From Candidatus Burkholderia verschuerenii (GTDB taxonomy: Bacteria > Pseudomonadota > Gammaproteobacteria > Burkholderiales > Burkholderiaceae): a stretch of DNA of 55,964 bases. Below, in pieces: positions 30,090-39,309 of this stretch. The notes beneath the pieces were generated by a model. The model ran no database searches. It saw only the letters and a program-made list of their open reading frames with translations, and was not told the origin of the DNA. The number at the start of each line of letters is the position of its first letter. The first letter of the stretch is position 1. The translations under genes and the position numbers were made by a program. The DNA lies in contig NZ_LFJJ01000011.1 in assembly GCF_001189365.1 (NCBI RefSeq), positions 1 to 55,964 on the forward strand, in the 5' to 3' direction.

Positions 30090-30672
30090 TCAGAGTATCG
30101 ATCTGAACGGCGCGAGCGCTCGGCATGTCTGCACGAGACCTTGTTTGAGCAGGACATCGAGGTATCGGTCGATTTCCATCGGCGGATGTCTGAGTTGCTT
30201 GCGCTGTCGTTGCGCGGCCTGAATCACGGTGGCCGGATCGAGATCGAACAGGTCGTCGATAAAGGCATCCGGATGCCGCGCTTCGATGCCGAACGGCGCA
30301 AGGCGCAAGCGCGTCGTCGGGAAAGTCCCGCTCGTTGAACGTCACGATGACACTGGCGCCGCAGCGGATCGCGGCGGCGAGCACATGGCGATCGTCCGGA
30401 TCGGGCAGATTGAGGCCCGCAATCAGGTCTTCGTATCCTTCGACCAGTGCATCCGGTATGGCCGCGTCCATCAAACTCGCGGTGCGCCCGATCTGCTCGC
30501 GCGTCAGATCGGCGCGCTTCCTCAACAGATTGCGTTGCCACTCCTCATGAATCCGCGCGGTCCATCGCGCGCGGAATCGTCCCGACAGTCCCAACCACAT
30601 CAGCAAGTCCCGCAGCGGCGCAGGATAGAGCACGCATGCATCAAAAATGACCGTGAAGCGGGAACTCCTCAT
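30090..30672 (-). pseudogene. PIN-domain toxin (PF13470-like), frameshifted by a 7-bp duplication
   Basis: Starts at ATG 30672 with FTVIFDACVLYPAPLRDLLMWLGL; D10 is the first PIN acidic residue. LPDPDDRHVLAAAIRCGASVIVTFNERDFPDDALA gives the others. The frame then breaks: the expected PFGIEARHPDAFIDDLFDLDP continues in another frame to the stop at 30090. The sequence at the break is a perfect tandem repeat GCGCAAG-GCGCAAG (30296-30309), so a 7-bp duplication is the likely cause. Removing one copy restores a protein of about 190 aa. The ATG overlaps the antitoxin stop by 4 bp. The toxin is probably inactive while the antitoxin remains whole. Confidence 0.8.
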
Positions 30673-31136
30673 TCGTAGTCCATTCCTAGATCTTGTGCCT
30701 GCTTCGCCAGCGCCGACATCGCTTCTTCGCTCGACCGTTCGCGTTCCAGCTTGTACTGCATCAGATCCGCGAACCGGATGCGCCGATGCTTGCCCGTCTT
30801 GTGGAAGGGCAGCGCATTCGATTCGAGCAGCTTGACCAGATGCGGCCGCGATACGTTGAGCAGATCGGCCGCTTCCTGAGTCGTGAGTTCGGCGTGGACC
30901 GGGACGACTTTCACGGCATTGCCATCGGCCAGTTCGGCGAGGATGTCGATCAACAGTCGTAGCGCCGATGTCGGCAATTCGACCTGATGCGCCTGATCGT
31001 TGTCGTCGTAGATCTGGATGCGCTGGGTTTCGATGCTGGTCGACAGATAAGTCGCGAGTGCGCGCTGACCGCGCAGCGCGGTCTCGACTTCGCGTTCGGC
31101 GGGCAGATTCACTTCGGCGTGCGCGATGGAGGTCAT
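30669..31136 (-). CDS. Antitoxin with excisionase-type HTH (partner of the PIN toxin)
   Basis: A 155-residue protein. The C-terminal two thirds contain a MerR/excisionase-like HTH: LTTQEAADLLNVSRPHLVKLLESNALPFHKTGKHRRIRFADLMQYKLERERS. The N-terminal part (about 1-70) is a beta/alpha segment seen in antitoxins paired with PIN_3 toxins. Stop and toxin start overlap as ATGA, the usual coupling in type II modules. A perfect 17-bp dyad lies 45-60 bp upstream (31181-31197) and is a likely autoregulatory operator. Intact, unlike its toxin. Confidence 0.85.
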   Translation of the reverse strand: MTSIAHAEVNLPAEREVETALRGQRALATYLSTSIETQRIQIYDDNDQAHQVELPTSALRLLIDILAELADGNAVKVVPVHAELTTQEAADLLNVSRPHLVKLLESNALPFHKTGKHRRIRFADLMQYKLERERSSEEAMSALAKQAQDLGMDYE

Positions 31137-31180
31137 GGTGTTTTGCGCGGGTAAGGCGCTCGGACTTTCGCAAAACGCCA

Positions 31181-31197
31181 GTTTATTCGAAATAAAC
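31181..31197. promoter_or_regulatory. Perfect dyad, candidate toxin-antitoxin operator
   Basis: GTTTATT-CGA-AATAAAC is a perfect 7+3+7 palindrome, AT-rich within GC-rich DNA, located between the divergent antitoxin gene and the CopD-like gene. It suits a dimeric HTH antitoxin. TAAACGAAA-type half-sites recur just downstream (around 31200-31220). Confidence 0.55.
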
Positions 31198-31263
31198 GAA
31201 AATCGCATTAAACGAAACGGCGCGTGCCGCCTACATAACAAACAACCACATTTACAGAACCCA

Positions 31264-31722
31264 ATGAACAAAGCCATTGAAGCTGCGCTTTTCCTGCACT
31301 TGCTCGGCGTGGCCGTCTGGATCGGCGGCATGGTCTTCGCGCACTTCTGCCTGCGCCCCGCGCTCGGCGATCTCACGCCGCAACTGCGTCTGCCACTGTG
31401 GGAAGCCGTGTTTTCGCGTTTCTTCAATTGGGTCGCCGGCGCGGTGCTCGTCATTCTGATCACCGGCGGCTTTCTGTTGATGCAGTTCGGCGGCGGTCAT
31501 GCCGTGTGGTCGTTGCACGCGATGGCGGGCCTGGGCATCGTGATGATGCTGATCTTCGGGCATATTCGCTTCGGCGTGTTTCCGCGTATCCGCCGCGCGG
31601 TGCAGGCGCAGAACTGGCCCGATGGCGCGCGCGCCGTCGCGACCGTCAGGCGGCTCGTGGTGATCAATCTCGTGCTGGGCGTGGTGACGATCGGCACGGC
31701 GGTGTTGTCGCGCGGGCTCTGA
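31264..31722 (+). CDS. CopD-domain integral membrane protein
   Basis: A 152-residue protein with four hydrophobic helices: AALFLHLLGVAVWIGGMVFA, then VAGAVLVILITGGFLLM, HAMAGLGIVMMLIFGHIRF, and LVVINLVLGVVTIGTAVL. The first helix has the HLLGVAVWIGG pattern, and conserved histidines appear in HLLG, HFCLRP and LHAM. These match CopD/YebZ-like membrane proteins, some of which handle copper or bind haem. No copper genes adjoin it. ATG 31264 follows a short AT-rich promoter region. Confidence 0.78.
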   Translation: MNKAIEAALFLHLLGVAVWIGGMVFAHFCLRPALGDLTPQLRLPLWEAVFSRFFNWVAGAVLVILITGGFLLMQFGGGHAVWSLHAMAGLGIVMMLIFGHIRFGVFPRIRRAVQAQNWPDGARAVATVRRLVVINLVLGVVTIGTAVLSRGL

Positions 31723-31743
31723 AGCCGATTCCAGTCGCCCGCG

Positions 31744-34182
31744 CTAACGTCCGCCGCGTTCGTCGCTCAACGCGGTGTTCGACGACGGCTCCGTGCGCGA
31801 GCGGGGCGCGGCGCCGCGCGGCCATCCGCAGACGCCGAAGCGATCCAGCAGCGCCTGCACGCCATCGACCGGAACGGGTCGCGAGAACAGGAAGCCTTGC
31901 GCTTCGACCGGCCCGAGCGAGGCCAGCCAGCCGATCTGTTCCTCGCGCTCGGTGCCTTCCACGACCACGGTCAGCCCGAGCGAACGCGCCAGATTGATGA
32001 TGGCCGATACCATCACGCAGACGCTGCGGTCTTCGGGAATCGCCTGAATGAAGGAGCGGTCGACCTTGAGCGTATCGACCGAAAAGCGGTTCAGATACGA
32101 CAACGACGAATAGCCCGTGCCGAAATCGTCGAGCGCGATACGCACGCCCAGCCGCTTGAGCGCGACGATTTTCTCCTGCACGAGTTCGGGATATTCGACC
32201 ATCACGGTTTCGGTGATTTCGAGTTCGAGCTTGCCCGGCGGAATGCCGGTCGCGGCGATCGCGCGCGCCACGGTCTCCAGCAGATCGCCGCGCCAGAATT
32301 GCACCGCCGAAATGTTCACCGCCAGCGACAAGCCCGTGTAACCGTCGCGCTGCCATTGCGCGAGTTGTTTGCACGCCGTATGAATCACGAAGTCGCCGAC
32401 CGTGACGATCAGCCCCGTCGATTCTGCCACCGGAATAAATTCGTTGGCGGGAATCAGCCCGTGCTGCGGATGGTTCCATCGCACCAGCGCCTCGAAGCCG
32501 GTGATGCAGCGCCGCGTCAGATCGATCTTCGGCTGATAGACGAGGAACAGTTGCTCCTCGGTCAGCGCAACACGCAGTTGCTGCTCCCACTTCATCAGAT
32601 GATCCGCGCGATGCGACAGCTGCGGCGAATAGAACTGATAGCAGTTGCGGCCCGCGTCCTTGGCGCTGTACATCGCCAGATCGGCTTTTTTCAGCAGATC
32701 GATTTCGCTTTCGTTCGACACCGAATACAACGCAATGCCGATGCTCGCATGCAGCACGAAGGCGCTGCCGCGCACATCGAAGGGCGTGGCGAACATGGTG
32801 GCGATGTCGTTGGCCAGCGTTACCGCACGCTGCTCGACATCGTCGCCTTTCACGACCACGACGAACTCGTCGCCGCCGATACGCGACAGCGTGCCGCTAT
32901 GCCCGACCGTTTCCGCGAGACGCGATGCGGTCATCTGCAGCACGATATCGCCCGCATTGTGGCCGAGCGTATCGTTGACCGTCTTGAAGTTGTCGAGGTC
33001 GATGAACAGCAGCGCCAGCCGCCCGATATTCTCCGTCTGCGCCACGTCCAGCCGCAGCGCGCGCAAGGTTGAATAGCGATTGCGCAGGCCGGTGAGCAGA
33101 TCGTATTCGACCAGATGCGTCATCTCGCGCTCGCGTTCGAGCAGCTTGCCGATCAGACCCGTCGCCACCGCGAAGAAGCCGAGCATCGCCATCGAAATGA
33201 AGCTCGCCATCAGCAGATAGACGCTGCGCGTGTGGTTGTAGTCGACCATCTCCTCGCGCTCGGAGAGTCCGACCAGCACGCCGAGCGGATAACCGTCGAT
33301 ATGCCGGTACGACACGATGCGCTTCACGTGATCGATCGGATCGACATAGATGCCCGACGCATGCTCGGACGTCGGATAGATGCCGCTCGCGCTGAACGCG
33401 CCGTGCGTGTGATCGTGCGGATCGGAGGCCGCGTTGCGCGCCGCGCCGCCCTTGCTCACCGCCGACGCGGGCGGATGGTCGTTGGTGCCGTCGCCGGTGC
33501 TGCGCGCGAGCACCGTGCCGTTGTCCGCCACGACCGCGATCACGCCTTCGTGGCCGATCGTCGCGACGTTGTAGAAATCGTTGGTGAAATAGGCGGGGTC
33601 TTCGGACACCACGACCACGCCCGCGAACGTGCCGTCGGGATGATTGAGCCGCCGCGTGATCTGCAAGGTCCAGATGCCCGAGACGCGTCCGCGCACCGGG
33701 CGGCTGATGTAGAGCAGATCGTCGTTGGCGTGGACGTGCACCTTGAAGTGCTCGCGATCCGACAGATCGATGGGTTTCGGATGCGGGTCCGATGTGGTCG
33801 CGATCAGCGTGCCGTGTTCGTCGATCAGCGAGACCTGCACGAGCGTGTCGCTCTGCACGACGCCCTTTTCGACCGTCGAAATCAGATCGAAGTCGCCGGG
33901 CGATTTCTCATACTCGAACTTGACGAAGCGCGTGATCTGATCGACCTGATGAATCGCCTTGATCGTGTGCTGTTCGAGCGCGGACGAAAGAATCGCGGCG
34001 GACGCCATCGAATCGTGGATGGTCGAATCGCGTTCGACCGACAGCCGCGCGAAGATCACGGCCCACAGCAACGCCAGCACAACGGTGCCGAGCACGGGAA
34101 TGGCGAGCAGCGCGCGCCGCCGCCGCACCGACGGCGCGGTGTGCAGGGTGTCGCTCGCGTGGGCGGCGCGCGCGCGTTTCAT
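31744..34182 (-). CDS. Membrane-bound GGDEF-EAL protein with periplasmic Cache-like sensor
   Basis: An 812-residue cyclic-di-GMP enzyme. Helix 1 (about 24-46) and helix 2 (320-346) bracket a periplasmic PDC/Cache-type sensor of some 270 residues. A diguanylate cyclase domain follows with intact GGDEF (436-440) and no RxxD inhibitory site just before it. The phosphodiesterase domain has EAL (564-566), ITETVMVEYP, DDFGTGYSSLSYL and KVDRSFI, so both activities look possible. The open frame extends upstream to 34458; ATG 34182 is chosen because it leaves a normal basic N terminus before helix 1. No partner genes; ligand unknown. Confidence 0.9.
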   Translation of the reverse strand: MKRARAAHASDTLHTAPSVRRRRALLAIPVLGTVVLALLWAVIFARLSVERDSTIHDSMASAAILSSALEQHTIKAIHQVDQITRFVKFEYEKSPGDFDLISTVEKGVVQSDTLVQVSLIDEHGTLIATTSDPHPKPIDLSDREHFKVHVHANDDLLYISRPVRGRVSGIWTLQITRRLNHPDGTFAGVVVVSEDPAYFTNDFYNVATIGHEGVIAVVADNGTVLARSTGDGTNDHPPASAVSKGGAARNAASDPHDHTHGAFSASGIYPTSEHASGIYVDPIDHVKRIVSYRHIDGYPLGVLVGLSEREEMVDYNHTRSVYLLMASFISMAMLGFFAVATGLIGKLLEREREMTHLVEYDLLTGLRNRYSTLRALRLDVAQTENIGRLALLFIDLDNFKTVNDTLGHNAGDIVLQMTASRLAETVGHSGTLSRIGGDEFVVVVKGDDVEQRAVTLANDIATMFATPFDVRGSAFVLHASIGIALYSVSNESEIDLLKKADLAMYSAKDAGRNCYQFYSPQLSHRADHLMKWEQQLRVALTEEQLFLVYQPKIDLTRRCITGFEALVRWNHPQHGLIPANEFIPVAESTGLIVTVGDFVIHTACKQLAQWQRDGYTGLSLAVNISAVQFWRGDLLETVARAIAATGIPPGKLELEITETVMVEYPELVQEKIVALKRLGVRIALDDFGTGYSSLSYLNRFSVDTLKVDRSFIQAIPEDRSVCVMVSAIINLARSLGLTVVVEGTEREEQIGWLASLGPVEAQGFLFSRPVPVDGVQALLDRFGVCGWPRGAAPRSRTEPSSNTALSDERGGR

Positions 34183-34645
34183 GCGATGCCCGGCGCGCCG
34201 CGACCGAGTCGCGCCACAAAGTGGGCGCATGGCGCGGCGGCGAACTGCGCGAAGGAGCGGTGGCAATGCATGTCCTGAGGCTTTCGGCCGAAACGAATCA
34301 CTATGAAGTGCGCGGCACGCGATGGCGGTGCGGCAGGAAACGCGCCGCGCACGAAGCAGGCGATGACCGTCGATACGCGGGTCACGCTTCGTTGCGAGAA
34401 TACGTTTGCGTTGTGTTTGCTTTGTGTTTGCATGATGGCGCAAGCGCTTCGTAGGCAAGGAAGCGCCGCGCTGTCATCTCGACCCGTTGATTGCTCTATT
34501 GGTCAGATAGTACTGAAGCCCGCCTGATTAAGAAAGGGTGGAGGCTCGGGGTATACGCAATTTTCCCAAGCCCGATAAATTCAGACAGGTCATTGTTTCA
34601 CAAGCGAAAAGTTCCGTCGATGACCGTCACCGCATGACCGCCTAT
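34183..34645. other. Intergenic stretch of 463 bp without a recognisable gene
   Basis: Between the GGDEF-EAL start and the corrected end of the PhzF gene. Both strands have only short frames of atypical composition. The half nearer PhzF (34480-34640) is clearly more AT-rich than the surroundings. I see no tRNA fold, strong terminator or convincing promoter pair. It may hold the promoter of the GGDEF-EAL gene or remnants of a lost gene. Confidence 0.5.
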
Positions 34646-35499
34646 TTAGATGGCAGGCTTATCGGCTGCGTCGTCGTAGACGACCTTCACGCGGCCGTCG
34701 CGATCGAGCGCGGTGCCTTGCCGGACGGTGTAGGTATCGCCCGGACGGTTGTGTTGTTGCGTTGTTGCGTGAGCAGTGTGGCAAGCGCGGCGTTCGCGCT
34801 GCCCGTCACGGGGTCTTCGAGGTTTTCGTCGCCGAGCAGCATCGCGCGCAATTCGAAGGTTGCGGGACCGTCTTCGTCATGCGGACCGTACACGACGATG
34901 CCATGCGTATGCACTTCAGTCGTCAGCCGCGTAAGCGCCTCGCCACGCAGCACGAAGTCGAGACATTCGCGCGCATCGTTCAGACGGACGATCAGCCACG
35001 GCACGCCGTTGTCCACCATGCAAGGCGGCGAACTGAAATCGATTACCGTCGGCGCGAGCGCTGCCTTCAACCGTTCGCGCTGGTTTTCATCGAGCGCGGC
35101 GATGCGCGCGGGCGGCGCGGCAAACGCCCATGCTCCGTCGTCCTGTTCTTCGAGCGTGACCAGACCGACGCCGCATTCCTGCACGAGCCGGCCTTTAGTC
35201 TTCAGCGTGTAGCCGGCATCGATCAGCGCGTGCGCGGAGCCGAGCGTCGGATGTCCCGCGAAGGGCAGTTCGACGGCCGTCGTGAAGATGCGCACGCGAT
35301 AGTCCGCGCGCTGATCGGTCGGCGGAAACAGAAACGCCGTTTCGGAAAGATTGGTCCATCGCGCGATTTGCTGCATGCGTTCGGTGGTGAGACCTTCGGC
35401 ATCGAAGATCACCGCGAGCGGATTGCCCTTGAACGGCACGGACGTAAAAACATCGACTTGTTTAAATTGCACAACGCGTTGCACGGTTCGGGATGACAT
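34646..35499 (-). pseudogene. PhzF-family isomerase, frameshift near the C terminus
   Basis: Starts at ATG 35499: VQFKQVDVFTSVPFKGNPLAVIFDAEGL, with the catalytic glutamate in LSETAFLFPP and the signatures ELPFAGHPTLGSAHAL and DPVTGSANAALATLL. After TQQRNNT the frame changes: it reads VRAIPTPSGKAP and stops at 34687, whereas the expected RPGDTYTVRQGTALDRDGRV continues in another frame to the stop at 34646. The break lies in an AAC/ACA-rich run near 34750-34760. The shifted tail includes the family's final beta strand, so folding may suffer. Same strand and order as ridA and the aminotransferase upstream. Confidence 0.82.
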
Positions 35500-35593
35500 G
35501 GCGTTTCCACTGTCGATGCGAAAATCGTAGTGACAAAAAAGCCCGACGCTTGATGGCGTCGGGCCGGCTTCAAGCAAAAGATGAAACGTCGTT

Positions 35594-36055
35594 TCAGTCG
35601 ACTTCGGCGATCAGTTCGATCTCGACGCACGCGCCAAGCGGAATCTGCGCGACGCCGAAAGCCGAGCGCGCATGCTTGCCGGCATCGCCGAACACGGCCG
35701 CGATCAGTTCCGACGCGCCGTTGGTGACGATGTGCTGCTCGGTGAAATCGAAGGTCGAGTTGACGAGGCTCATCAGCTTGACGACGCGCTTCACGCGGTT
35801 CAGATCGCCGACGTGCGCGTGCAGCGTCGCGATCAGATCGATGGCGACATTGCGCGCGGCGGCCTGGCCTTCCTCGGTCGAGAGCGTGTCGCCGAGCTTG
35901 CCGACGTACGGCTTGCCGTCCTTCTTCGCGATATGTCCGGACAGATACACCGTGTTGCTGCTCTGCGCGCTCATGACATAAGCGGCGGCGGGCGCGCTCG
36001 CGGCGGGCAGTTCGATGCCGAGTTCCTTCAGCTTGTCGTACACGTTCGATGCCAT
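35594..36055 (-). CDS. RidA/YjgF-family enamine/imine deaminase
   Basis: A 153-residue protein of the longer YjgF_endoribonc-like subgroup: YLSGHIAKKDGKPYVGKLGDTLSTEEGQAAARNVAIDLIATLHAHVGDLNRVKRVVKLMSLVNST, with the ending GVAQIPLGACVEIELIAEVD. Family members hydrolyse reactive enamines formed by PLP enzymes. Position between a PLP aminotransferase (46 bp upstream) and a PhzF protein suggests a small amino-acid catabolic operon in which this enzyme clears intermediates. Not clearly canonical RidA (TdcF type), so no symbol. Confidence 0.88.
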   Translation of the reverse strand: MASNVYDKLKELGIELPAASAPAAAYVMSAQSSNTVYLSGHIAKKDGKPYVGKLGDTLSTEEGQAAARNVAIDLIATLHAHVGDLNRVKRVVKLMSLVNSTFDFTEQHIVTNGASELIAAVFGDAGKHARSAFGVAQIPLGACVEIELIAEVD

Positions 36056-36101
36056 CGTTGCTCCTGAGAATGAGGTGGAAGGGCGCTCGCGCGCCCAATG
36101 A

Positions 36102-37298
36102 TCAGAGGCTTGCGCGGATCAGCGCGCCGAGCTTGGCCATGCCTTCGTCGATGGTCGCGGGCGGCACCGTGACGAAGGACAGACGCATCGTATTGTGCTC
36201 GGCTTCGTTCGCGAAGAACGGACCGCCCGGCACGAAGGCCACGTTCTGCTCGATCGAGCGTTCCAGCAGTTTCATCGAATCGATATGCTTCGGCAGCCTG
36301 ACCCACACGAACATGCCGCCTTCCGGACGGTTCCATTCGACGCCGGCGGGCATGTGGCGTTGCAATGCATCGAGCATGGCTTCGCATTGGTCACGATACA
36401 GCGCGCGGATTTTAGGCACGTGACCGTCGAGGAAACCGTCCTTCACCACTTCGTAGACGATGCGCTGCGTGAGGCTCGGCGTATGCAGGTCGGTCGCCTG
36501 CTTGGCCTGCACGAGTTTGAAGTGCAATTCCTCGGGCGCGATGATGTAACCCACGCGCAGACCCGGCGCAAGCACTTTCGAGAACGAACCGAGATGGACG
36601 ATGTGATCCGGCGCCATCGAAAGCATCGTGGACAGCGGCGCGCCGGCGTAATCGAGCGCGCCGTAGGGATCGTCTTCGATGATCGGGAACGCGGCGGTCT
36701 GCGCCAGCGTGGCGAGCGCGCGGCGGCGTTCCAGCGGCAGGCGTCGGCCGGTCGGGTTCTGGAAATTCGGCTGCGCGTAGAGCAGACGCGCGTCGGCGGT
36801 CAGCGTGGCGTCGAGCGCTTCGGGAATCAGGCCGTGTTCGTCGGTCGGCACTTGCACGTAATGCGGCTCGAACAGCGAGAAGGATTGCAGCGCGCCGAGA
36901 TAGGTCGGCGTTTCTACCAGCACGCGGCTGTTCGGATCGACCAGCGTCTTGCCGAGCAGATCGAGCGCCTGCTGCGAGCCGGTCGTGATCAGCACCTGCG
37001 TCGGACGAATCTGCGCGCCGCCCATCGAATAGCGCGCGGCGACCCATTCGCGCAGCGGCATGAAGCCTTCGGTCGCGCTGTACTGGAGCGCAGCCGACGG
37101 CTGATCGCGCAGGATGCGCTCCGATGCATGCCGCATTTCCTCGACGGGGAAAGTCGCCGGCGAGGGCAGTCCGCCCGCGAAGGAAATGACTTCCGGCCGC
37201 TCCGTAACTTTGAGGATTTCCCGAATCGCCGAGCTGGTGAGCTTGCGGGCGCGTTCGGAGAGTTGCCACGGCGTGGCGCGGAGATCGGCTTGATTCAT
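36102..37298 (-). CDS. PLP-dependent aminotransferase, class I/II (2-aminoadipate transaminase-like)
   Basis: A 398-residue fold-type I aminotransferase without a GntR domain. PLP lysine is K241 in HLGSFSKVLAPGLRVGYI; D209/D210-P-Y and N181-PTG contact the cofactor. The opening ISFAGGLPSPATFPVEEM and PLREWVAARY are typical of the LysN/ARO8-like group acting on aminoadipate, aromatic or branched amino acids. It starts the cluster aminotransferase-RidA-PhzF, followed on the same strand downstream by nothing related. The exact substrate cannot be read from the sequence. Intact. Confidence 0.9.
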   Translation of the reverse strand: MNQADLRATPWQLSERARKLTSSAIREILKVTERPEVISFAGGLPSPATFPVEEMRHASERILRDQPSAALQYSATEGFMPLREWVAARYSMGGAQIRPTQVLITTGSQQALDLLGKTLVDPNSRVLVETPTYLGALQSFSLFEPHYVQVPTDEHGLIPEALDATLTADARLLYAQPNFQNPTGRRLPLERRRALATLAQTAAFPIIEDDPYGALDYAGAPLSTMLSMAPDHIVHLGSFSKVLAPGLRVGYIIAPEELHFKLVQAKQATDLHTPSLTQRIVYEVVKDGFLDGHVPKIRALYRDQCEAMLDALQRHMPAGVEWNRPEGGMFVWVRLPKHIDSMKLLERSIEQNVAFVPGGPFFANEAEHNTMRLSFVTVPPATIDEGMAKLGALIRASL

Positions 37299-37398
37299 GT
37301 GATGCCTCGGTCGCTTTGAAGTGTCGGAAGTGCGGTTGCTTGGGTGGTGCTGCTGTCTTTCGATGCTGCGGAAAGGCTCGATTATCGCGCGTGTGGGC

Positions 37399-38325
37399 TC
37401 AGCGTGCGCTGTTTGGCTGTGCCGCGAGTGCCGAAGCGGCGGGCGCGGGACGCACGGCGGCCTTTCTTCCGGCGATCACGGTGACGATCACCGCTGCCGC
37501 ATAAATCCACGTCGATGCGGAAACATGCTCGCCGAAGAACAGCGCGGAAAAGGCCATCGTGAAGAAAATTTGCAAAAGCTGAACCTGTCCGACGCGCGCG
37601 ATGCCGCCTATCGCGAGACCCGCGTACCACGCGAAAAAGCCGATGAACTGCGAGAACAGCGTGACGTAACCGAACGCGAGCCAGGTGCGCAATTGCAGCG
37701 GTTCGGGATGCGCCGCGTGATGCGCCCACGCCAGCCAGCCGACCGGCAGCAGCAGAAACGGCGCGGACACCACGAGCGCCCAGCAGATCACCTGCTAGCC
37801 GCCGATCTGCCGCGCCAGCCGCGCGCCTTCCGCGTAGCCGAGCGCGCCGATGCCGACCGCCACGAGCATCAGCAGATCGCCCGCCTGCAGGCCGCCGCCC
37901 GTTTGCAGCGCGAACGCGACGACGATCACGCTGCCCGCGATCGCGCTCGCCCAGAACGCCTTCGACGGCCGTTCGTGCGACAGCCACGCCGCGTAGATCG
38001 CGACGCACAGCGGTTGCAGCCCGTTGACCACCGCGCCATGCGAGGCGGGCACGGTTTTCATCGCCCAGGCGGAAAACACCGGAAACGCGATGATCACGCC
38101 AAGCGACACCACGGCGAGGCTCTTGACTTGCGGCCAGGTCGGCAGCTTTTCGCGTCGCCAGAGCAGCAGCGCGGCGGCGGGAATCGCTGCGACGAGCGCG
38201 CGCCCGAGGCCGTTCAGCAGCGGATGCACTTCCTGCACGACGATGCGCGTCATCGGCAGCGTCAGACTGAAAATGACGACGCCGATCAGGCCGAGCAGCA
38301 TGCCTTCGGTTTCGCGGGTTCTCAT
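37399..38325 (-). pseudogene. EamA/DMT-family exporter with an in-frame amber stop
   Basis: Ten-helix drug/metabolite exporter. From ATG 38325 (RETEGMLLGLIGVVIFSLTLPMTRIVV), with an AGGAG ribosome site, through GARLARQIGG. There a TAG codon (37795-37797) stops the frame. The same frame then continues as QVICWALVVSAPFLLLPVGWLA to the normal end at 37399. The missing residue is expected to be Trp (TGG), so a single G-to-A change created the stop. This is a substitution, not an indel, and is hard to attribute to homopolymer error. Read-through would give about 308 aa. Confidence 0.88.
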
Positions 38326-38366
38326 CGTGCGATGTCTCCTTGCTTTGTGCGGCCGACGCGGTTGCG

Positions 38367-39154
38367 TCAGCTTTCGGTGTTCGTCGGTGATGCGTGATCT
38401 TTGTTGCGCCGAGGCTTCGCTACTGTTTGTTGCGCGGATTCGACCCATTCCGCCGCCTCGCCGAGCGTGACGATGCCGCGATCCGGCAATTCGAACTCCG
38501 CGACCAGCGCCGGCGCGCCAGCCGTCGTCTCGACGCGCATCAGATGCGATGCGCCCAGCCACGCGAGCTGATCGGCGATAGCGCCCGCGTCCGGATGAAA
38601 GCCCGTCAGTGAGCGCAGCGCGATACCCGATGGCAGCAGCGTATCGCCCGGAAGGCGCGCGGTGTCCCACTGAATCAGCGACGGCGCGACGCCATCGCCC
38701 GCGCCTTGCCAGGCGGGAAACGCGCCGTCGTCGGGAACGGTCAGGTTCCACGTATGCCGCCACGCGACATCGGCACGACCGGCGCAATGCGCGCCGGATA
38801 CTGCTCGCGCCAGCGCGCAAGCGACTTCGGCCGATCCACCCGCGCGACCCAGTGGACGAGTTGCGGGCCATCGGCGTCGAGGCGGCGCTGCATCGCCGGA
38901 TCGTCGAGGGCGAACAGGCGCGCACGCGGCGCATCGACGCGCGCGGCCGCCGGATCGATCGCGATGATTTCCAGATACGCGCCGCCCGACAGGCTCAGCA
39001 GGCGGTTGTGCGTGCGCATCGACGGATGCGCGCCGCCCGCCGCCGAACCGACCGTGAATTCGACCCCGAATTTCGTCGCGATAAAGCGCGCGCCTTCTTC
39101 CAGCGTGGCGGCGGCGATCACCAGATGATCGAGTTTCAGCGAGGGAGCGTTCAT
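38367..39154 (-). pseudogene. VOC/glyoxalase-like domain protein (PF13468 type), frameshifted
   Basis: From ATG 39154: LKLDHLVIAAATLEEGARFIATKFGVEFTVGSAAGGAHPSMRTHNRLLSLSGGAYLEIIAIDP, the typical first half of glyoxalase-like domain 3 proteins. The frame ends at MSRGGIRGT near 38741. The second half (WRHTWNLTVPDDGAFPAWQGAGDGVAPSLIQWD and DQLAWLGASHLMRVET) continues in another frame to the stop at 38367. The shift lies near 38755-38775. Corrected length is about 262 aa. Metal ligand H6-like and E at LEII are present. Divergent from the MocR-type regulator gene; substrate unknown. Confidence 0.8.
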
Positions 39155-39244
39155 GGCGATGCGTTGAGTAATCACGGGCCGCTAGCATAACCGCTGGCCG
39201 CCGGTCCGAAAGGAGAATGTATCCCCTATCACCATGACAGTAAC

Positions 39245-39274
39245 GGTACAATCGGGCCAATACTATTCGGTACA
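39245..39274 (+). promoter_or_regulatory. Direct repeats upstream of the MocR-type regulator
   Basis: Two copies of GGTACA (39245-39250 and 39269-39274), each in a CGGTACA context, are spaced 24 bp start to start in the divergent VOC-MocR gap. MocR regulators commonly bind direct repeats near their own promoter. The call rests on position and repeat only. Confidence 0.4.
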
Positions 39275-39309
39275 GTTCCACCGTTTCGACCGAACACCGG
39301 AGGCTCGCC

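Noticed and set aside
34183..34645. A tRNA or small RNA gene in the 463-bp gap before the PhzF gene
   Set aside because: No cloverleaf, no CCA end or T-loop motif, and no hairpin with T-run was found on either strand by eye.
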